DNA of 24,655 bases from a virus: IMG/VR virus record IMGVR_UViG_3300005915_002008, positions 1 to 24,655 of that record. One strand, written 5' to 3'. The notes below the pieces were generated by a model. That model was not told the DNA's origin and made no database searches. It saw only the letters and a list, made by a program, of their open reading frames with translations. Made by a program: the position numbers and the translations under genes. Shown here piece after piece: positions 21,417 to 24,655 of the stretch (position 1 is its first letter; the number at the start of each line of letters is the position of its first letter).

Positions 21417-22664
21417 ATGATTGATATAAATAGTATGATACAACAGGTATTACAAAGCGAGATTCTAAGTGGTGCATTATTTATTAGCGTTTTCATGGGA
21501 TTAATATATTCATTAAAAGGATTACCCCTTAAATTCTGGAATTGGATAAAGAAATATATATATTATGAAGTTTATATATATGAAACTGATAATTTGTTTG
21601 TATATTTTGAGAAATTCTTAAATAAGAATTACAATAAAAAATATAGAAAAGTTGAGGCAGTTACAGAATTTAATAAATTAGACACAGATATAGGTTATGA
21701 TAAAGCACCCGAATCAGACTCGAATATAAATAAAAAACAAAAAAAGAAAAATGTGTTTATGAAGCAATATCAAATGATATTCACAATTAAGTATAATAAA
21801 AAATATTATATTATAAATAAAGGTCGTGAGAAATTCGAGAATACAAACAATTTAAAAAATGCGTACATGAATCATTATAACATAAAAACTTTATTTTATA
21901 ATAAAAGGTATATAAATAAGTTATTGAATGAGTTAGTCGAAAAGAATATTAAAAAAAAAGTGACAAACACAATTTATGCAAACAATTCTGATTATTGGAT
22001 TAGAGCTTGTGAGAAGAATCTTAGGAGTCTAAAAACAGTTGTGTTAAACAATAAAATAAAGAATGAAGTTATTAATGCATTAAAGAAATTTAACTCGAAT
22101 AAGTCATGGTACAAAAAGCGTGGGATTCCTTATAAACTAGGAATACTATTGCATGGTCCACCAGGGAATGGAAAGACGTCATTGATTCAAGCAATAGCGA
22201 ATGAATTTAAAAAAGACATTTATTATCTAAATCTAGGAAACACAAAGGACGATTATTTAGCTAGATTGTTTAGGTGCATTAATGAAAATAGTATAATTAT
22301 AATTGAGGACATTGATGCATTATTCAAGTCAAAAAGAGAAATGAATAATAAGGATTTAACATTCAGTGGGTTTATTAATGTCCTAGATGGTCTGATGTCC
22401 TCAGAGAATGTAGTATCGATCTTCACAACAAATAAAAAATTGAGCTTAGACGAGGCTCTAATGCGACCAGGCAGGATCGATTTTAAGATTGAGATCCCGA
22501 ATCCGACAATTAATGAAATTAAAGAATATTATAAATTATTTTTTAATACAAATATTAAAATTAAAAAATTAATTAAGAATATTAGCATGGCAGAAGTACA
22601 GGATATATTCCTAAAAAATTTAGAAAATAAAGATAGAATAAATAAGTTATTAGAAGGAAAATGA
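21417..22664 (+). CDS. BCS1-like membrane-anchored AAA+ ATPase, 415 aa
   Basis: Residues about 16-34 are a single membrane span (LSGALFISVFMGLIYSLKG). They are followed by a roughly 190-residue BCS1-type middle region and the phrase WYKKRGIPYKLGILLHGPPG that marks the BCS1 family. Walker A is GPPGNGKTS (247-255), Walker B IIIEDID (Glu297), sensor FTTNKK, and arginine-finger segment LMRPGRIDFKI. BCS1 proteins form heptamers that move folded proteins across membranes. Prokaryotic and viral relatives are uncharacterised. The last 50 residues are helical. Its stop overlaps the start of the RecU-like nuclease, so the two products probably act together or are needed in proportion. Confidence 0.88.
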   Translation: MIDINSMIQQVLQSEILSGALFISVFMGLIYSLKGLPLKFWNWIKKYIYYEVYIYETDNLFVYFEKFLNKNYNKKYRKVEAVTEFNKLDTDIGYDKAPESDSNINKKQKKKNVFMKQYQMIFTIKYNKKYYIINKGREKFENTNNLKNAYMNHYNIKTLFYNKRYINKLLNELVEKNIKKKVTNTIYANNSDYWIRACEKNLRSLKTVVLNNKIKNEVINALKKFNSNKSWYKKRGIPYKLGILLHGPPGNGKTSLIQAIANEFKKDIYYLNLGNTKDDYLARLFRCINENSIIIIEDIDALFKSKREMNNKDLTFSGFINVLDGLMSSENVVSIFTTNKKLSLDEALMRPGRIDFKIEIPNPTINEIKEYYKLFFNTNIKIKKLIKNISMAEVQDIFLKNLENKDRINKLLEGK

Positions 22665-23113
22665 TAGATATGACAAAGCAACATTTAGAGAGTTACTTAA
22701 GCAGGAGTCTGAAGCAGTACAATGATTTATGGTACTTGAAGCTTCAGGTAATGCCTTTGGCACACACACAGACACCCGCGGATTACATTGTGCTCTCAAA
22801 GGATAATAAATATTTAGTTGAATGTAAGGAATGCAAGAACGATATTTTCAGTTTCGATCGACTCACTCAGGAGCATGAGTTAAGTGTGTTCCAGAGTAAG
22901 TTCAAGAGCAATCGGAGTTATTTACTATTAATGTTCTGGAAAGAAAGATTGAATAAGTCATCTATATACCTAATTCCAATCAATGCATATTTAAGACATA
23001 AGTCCCGGACGAAAAAGAGATCTATAAATCTTAAAGAATGCCAAGATCAATTTATGATTTATAAAGTAATGCTAACCGAGAACAATTTATTAAATTTAAA
23101 TGACCTGAGATGA
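22661..23113 (+). CDS. RecU-like PD-(D/E)xK nuclease, 150 aa
   Basis: ATG overlaps the ATPase stop (ATGA). A Met three codons on has the better ribosome-binding spacing. The core reads LQVMPLAHTQTPADYIVLS (Asp41), then KYLVECKECK (Glu54, Lys56), then HELSVFQSKF. This order (D, ExK, downstream HQ/FQ helix) is that of RecU-type Holliday junction resolvases and their small relatives. It could resolve recombination intermediates or trim DNA. Length is close to viral resolvases and shorter than Bacillus RecU (about 200 aa). Other restriction-like nucleases cannot be excluded. Confidence 0.72.
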   Translation: MIDMTKQHLESYLSRSLKQYNDLWYLKLQVMPLAHTQTPADYIVLSKDNKYLVECKECKNDIFSFDRLTQEHELSVFQSKFKSNRSYLLLMFWKERLNKSSIYLIPINAYLRHKSRTKKRSINLKECQDQFMIYKVMLTENNLLNLNDLR

Positions 23114-23120
23114 ATTATGT

Positions 23121-23273
23121 ATGTTTAAGTATGTGTATTTATGTGAGATTTATATTGGCCTTGAGGTGTACAAGCACAAGATTTTCAATTCAAAAGTTAA
23201 TGCAACACGATGGGTACAGAATAACGCGAGCATAATGGAAGATTACCAGATTAAAGAAATGCAGGTGTATTGA
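23121..23273 (+). CDS. Small hypothetical protein, 50 aa
   Basis: A short ORF filling the gap after the nuclease gene: MFKYVYLCEIYIGLEVYKHK, then a Trp/Asn-containing helix. Codon choice resembles its neighbours. The ribosome-binding site is weak. The pattern of strand, strand, helix recalls the small phage proteins that begin with a beta hairpin. No function can be given. Confidence 0.5.
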   Translation: MFKYVYLCEIYIGLEVYKHKIFNSKVNATRWVQNNASIMEDYQIKEMQVY

Positions 23274-23279
23274 TAATTC

Positions 23280-23471
23280 ATGGTAGTAAGGGGAGATCAC
23301 ATAGACTCGGGATTAAAGATTCATAACTCGGGAAAGACACAGGGATCGAGTTGTAGTATAATTCATAAAATGCGAGCGAACAGACTTATGAAGTTTATAT
23401 TTCAAAAGGATTTAACAGATGAAGAATTACAGGATTACATTTTATATGATAAAATTAAAAAGGAGAAATAA
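23280..23471 (+). CDS. Small hypothetical protein, 63 aa
   Basis: Starts at ATG 6 nt after the previous stop. Gly/Ser-rich basic first half (GLKIHNSGKTQGSSCSIIHK) and an acidic-basic helical second half (KDLTDEELQDYILYDKIKK). Not recognised. Confidence 0.55.
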   Translation: MVVRGDHIDSGLKIHNSGKTQGSSCSIIHKMRANRLMKFIFQKDLTDEELQDYILYDKIKKEK

Positions 23472-23474
23472 TTT

Positions 23475-23846
23475 ATGTTACTAGAAAAAATACAAAATCA
23501 AGAAAAAGAGATTGAAAGCAATAATACAAGATTGCTAAATGTAAAGCGTGAATTTCAGGACAAAATTGAGACACTAAAAAAGAAGTTCAGTAATAAAGAC
23601 ACTAAAGAATTTTGTGATATATTTTTCAGAGCACCCTCAGCAGAGAAGTATAGCTTCGAAGAATCTCAGATTAATATTATTAAGTATAAAATAATTAAAC
23701 AAGATATTAAAACAAATAAAGGCGATTCTAAGATTGATAAAAATGTAGTGTTATTTTCAATTAATGTAACTATAAATCAATTCAAGGAAAGATTTGATGA
23801 AATCAATAATATTTTAGTAAACTTAAAAGATATAATGGAGGAATGA
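23475..23846 (+). CDS. Coiled-coil protein, 123 aa
   Basis: GGAG lies 9 nt before the ATG. Residues 1-40 form a clear coiled coil (LEKIQNQEKEIESNNTRLL and on). A middle segment (FCDIFFRAPSAEKY) is followed by strands and a second helix (ERFDEINNILVNLKDIM). Not recognised. It overlaps the next gene at its stop. Confidence 0.7.
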   Translation: MLLEKIQNQEKEIESNNTRLLNVKREFQDKIETLKKKFSNKDTKEFCDIFFRAPSAEKYSFEESQINIIKYKIIKQDIKTNKGDSKIDKNVVLFSINVTINQFKERFDEINNILVNLKDIMEE

Positions 23847-23848
23847 AT

Positions 23849-24112
23849 ATGGTAAAAAAGAAAATAGTAAAAAGAAAGAAAAAGAATGATATGGTTGTAT
23901 TAAATCAAAAGAATATAATCAAGAGTTTAGAGCATGAAATTGATACAGACATACAAACTGTTTTAAAAAATAAAGTAAAAAATAAGTTAAAACAAATCAG
24001 AAAGACAAAGAAGATATTATCAATGCAAGAAATCGATTTACAAGACATTTTAACAGGAAAAAAGAACTTCTCGGAGTCTGACTTACTTTTTGAAGATTCT
24101 GAAGAATGGTGA
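23849..24112 (+). CDS. Small basic protein, 87 aa
   Basis: I choose the ATG at 23849 because GGAGGA lies about 7 nt upstream. The ATG at 23843 would touch the ribosome-binding site. The N terminus is strongly basic (VKKKIVKRKKKND), the middle basic-helical (LKNKVKNKLKQIRKTKK), and the tail acidic (ESDLLFEDSEEW). Nucleic-acid binding is plausible from charge alone. Confidence 0.65.
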   Translation: MVKKKIVKRKKKNDMVVLNQKNIIKSLEHEIDTDIQTVLKNKVKNKLKQIRKTKKILSMQEIDLQDILTGKKNFSESDLLFEDSEEW

Positions 24113-24117
24113 TTTTA

Positions 24118-24459
24118 ATGAGAACATCAATGGGATTTAATACAAAAAATATAGAAGATAAGTTTTATATATTTAATAAAACTGCATATGTTTCGATGTA
24201 TGATACTATGTATATACTAAAAGATATTAAAGTACAAAATATAGATGTTACAATTGATAATGGAATACAACCATATTATACATTAAACGATAGGGTTGAG
24301 CATAGAAAAGAATTCAATTTAACAAATATGAATTTTAGTATTACTGGTGAAAAGCTAGAAGTTTCACAGGGTGAAGATTACATTGATGTTTTAGTTAAGA
24401 ACATTAGCACTGATAAATTGCTTAATATGCTATATAAAAAAATGAAGACTAGAAAATAA
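24118..24459 (+). CDS. Hypothetical protein, 113 aa
   Basis: GGTGAT lies 4 nt before the ATG at 24118, favouring it over the in-frame ATG 12 bases earlier. Beta-rich: FYIFNKTAYVSMYD, IDVTIDNGIQPYYTL, NMNFSITGEKLEVS, IDVLVKNIS, and a basic C-terminal helix. No family is recognised. Confidence 0.68.
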   Translation: MRTSMGFNTKNIEDKFYIFNKTAYVSMYDTMYILKDIKVQNIDVTIDNGIQPYYTLNDRVEHRKEFNLTNMNFSITGEKLEVSQGEDYIDVLVKNISTDKLLNMLYKKMKTRK

Positions 24460-24473
24460 TAAAGTGAATAATT

Positions 24474-24655
24474 ATGAAGATTGAGGTTTCAATGATTGTT
24501 AAGAATGAAGAAGCAGTGCTAGAGCGTTGTCTCGAGTCAGTCAAGGATGCGGATTTGATTACGATAATCGACACAGGATCGACTGATAAAACAATTAAGA
24601 TCGGTAAGAAGTACACAAGCAAGATTTATTATGGTGATAGATACAAATGGCGAGG
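24474..24655 (+). CDS. Family 2 glycosyltransferase, 5' part only
   Basis: The window ends after about 60 codons. IEVSMIVKNEEAVLERCLESV followed by ITIIDTGSTDKTIKIGKKY is the hallmark N terminus of GT-A fold glycosyltransferase family 2 (nucleotide-sugar binding strand and the DxGSTDxT loop). Viruses use such enzymes to glycosylate DNA, virion proteins or host surfaces. With a DNA methyltransferase upstream, DNA modification is one option, but the acceptor cannot be told from this fragment. Codon use is less AT-biased than neighbours. Confidence 0.85.
   Translation, partial: MKIEVSMIVKNEEAVLERCLESVKDADLITIIDTGSTDKTIKIGKKYTSKIYYGDRYKWR

Noticed and set aside
21417-22664. Replication factor C or a Cdc6-like ATPase
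   Set aside because: The membrane span and the WYKKRGIPYKLGILLHGPPG block identify the BCS1 family. RFC box motifs are absent.
24106-24117. Upstream ATG as start of the 113-aa gene
   Set aside because: No ribosome-binding site precedes it, whereas GGTGAT is well placed for the ATG at 24118.

Overview
The window is very AT-rich and looks like part of an archaeal virus, or possibly a large archaeal plasmid. Archaeal signs visible in the sequence are repeated TATA-box promoters (TTTATAAA), T-rich terminator-like tracts, a tRNA gene without an encoded CCA, a divergent MCM-like helicase, an archaeo-eukaryotic primase, and the N-terminal signature of an archaeal clamp-loader small subunit. Phage-like genes are mixed in: a family A DNA polymerase with proofreading, a UvsW-like helicase fused to a RecB-like nuclease, a RecU-like nuclease, a DNA methyltransferase and a NUMOD3 endonuclease. 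No capsid, terminase or tail gene is recognisable here, so 'virus' is an inference.

Layout. From 1 to 5.2 kb there is a tightly packed leftward (minus-strand) operon of about 19 small genes, mostly unrecognised. Several encode small Cys-rich putative zinc-binding proteins or single membrane segments. The operon ends in a tRNA-Thr(UGU). Four related stem-loops sit at stop/start junctions between 2.2 and 3.3 kb. From 5.3 to 5.65 kb, still leftward, lies a membrane protein with an HExxH motif whose promoter is so close that its mRNA is predicted to be leaderless. From 5.7 to 6.16 kb is a non-coding zone with eight 13-bp tandem repeats, a perfect 28-bp palindrome and a perfect 20-bp inverted repeat. 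A leftward gene of unknown function follows at 6.17-6.84 kb. From 6.84 to 7.59 kb is a second non-coding, extremely AT-rich zone with hairpins and two facing arrays of 11-bp repeats. Transcription diverges around these zones, which makes them the best candidates for a replication origin or partition site.

From 7.6 kb to the end all genes point right. The replication block is: ribbon-helix-helix protein, MCM-like helicase, small RHH-like protein, NUMOD3 endonuclease, primase, a second RHH-like protein, an acidic protein, nuclease-helicase fusion, RFC-methyltransferase chimera and DNA polymerase. A third block (20.1-24.5 kb) holds small unknown proteins, a BCS1-like membrane AAA+ ATPase overlapping a RecU-like nuclease, coiled-coil and basic small proteins, and the start of a family 2 glycosyltransferase cut by the window edge.

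A shared promoter element of about 33 bp (AT-rich upstream part, TTTATAAA, two bases, then TTTTGGTATATAA) precedes most transcription units on both strands and ties the window together as one genome. The observations most worth checking are the RFC-methyltransferase chimera, the nuclease-helicase fusion, the composite promoter, the two repeat zones, the intercistronic hairpin family and the BCS1-like/RecU-like pair.
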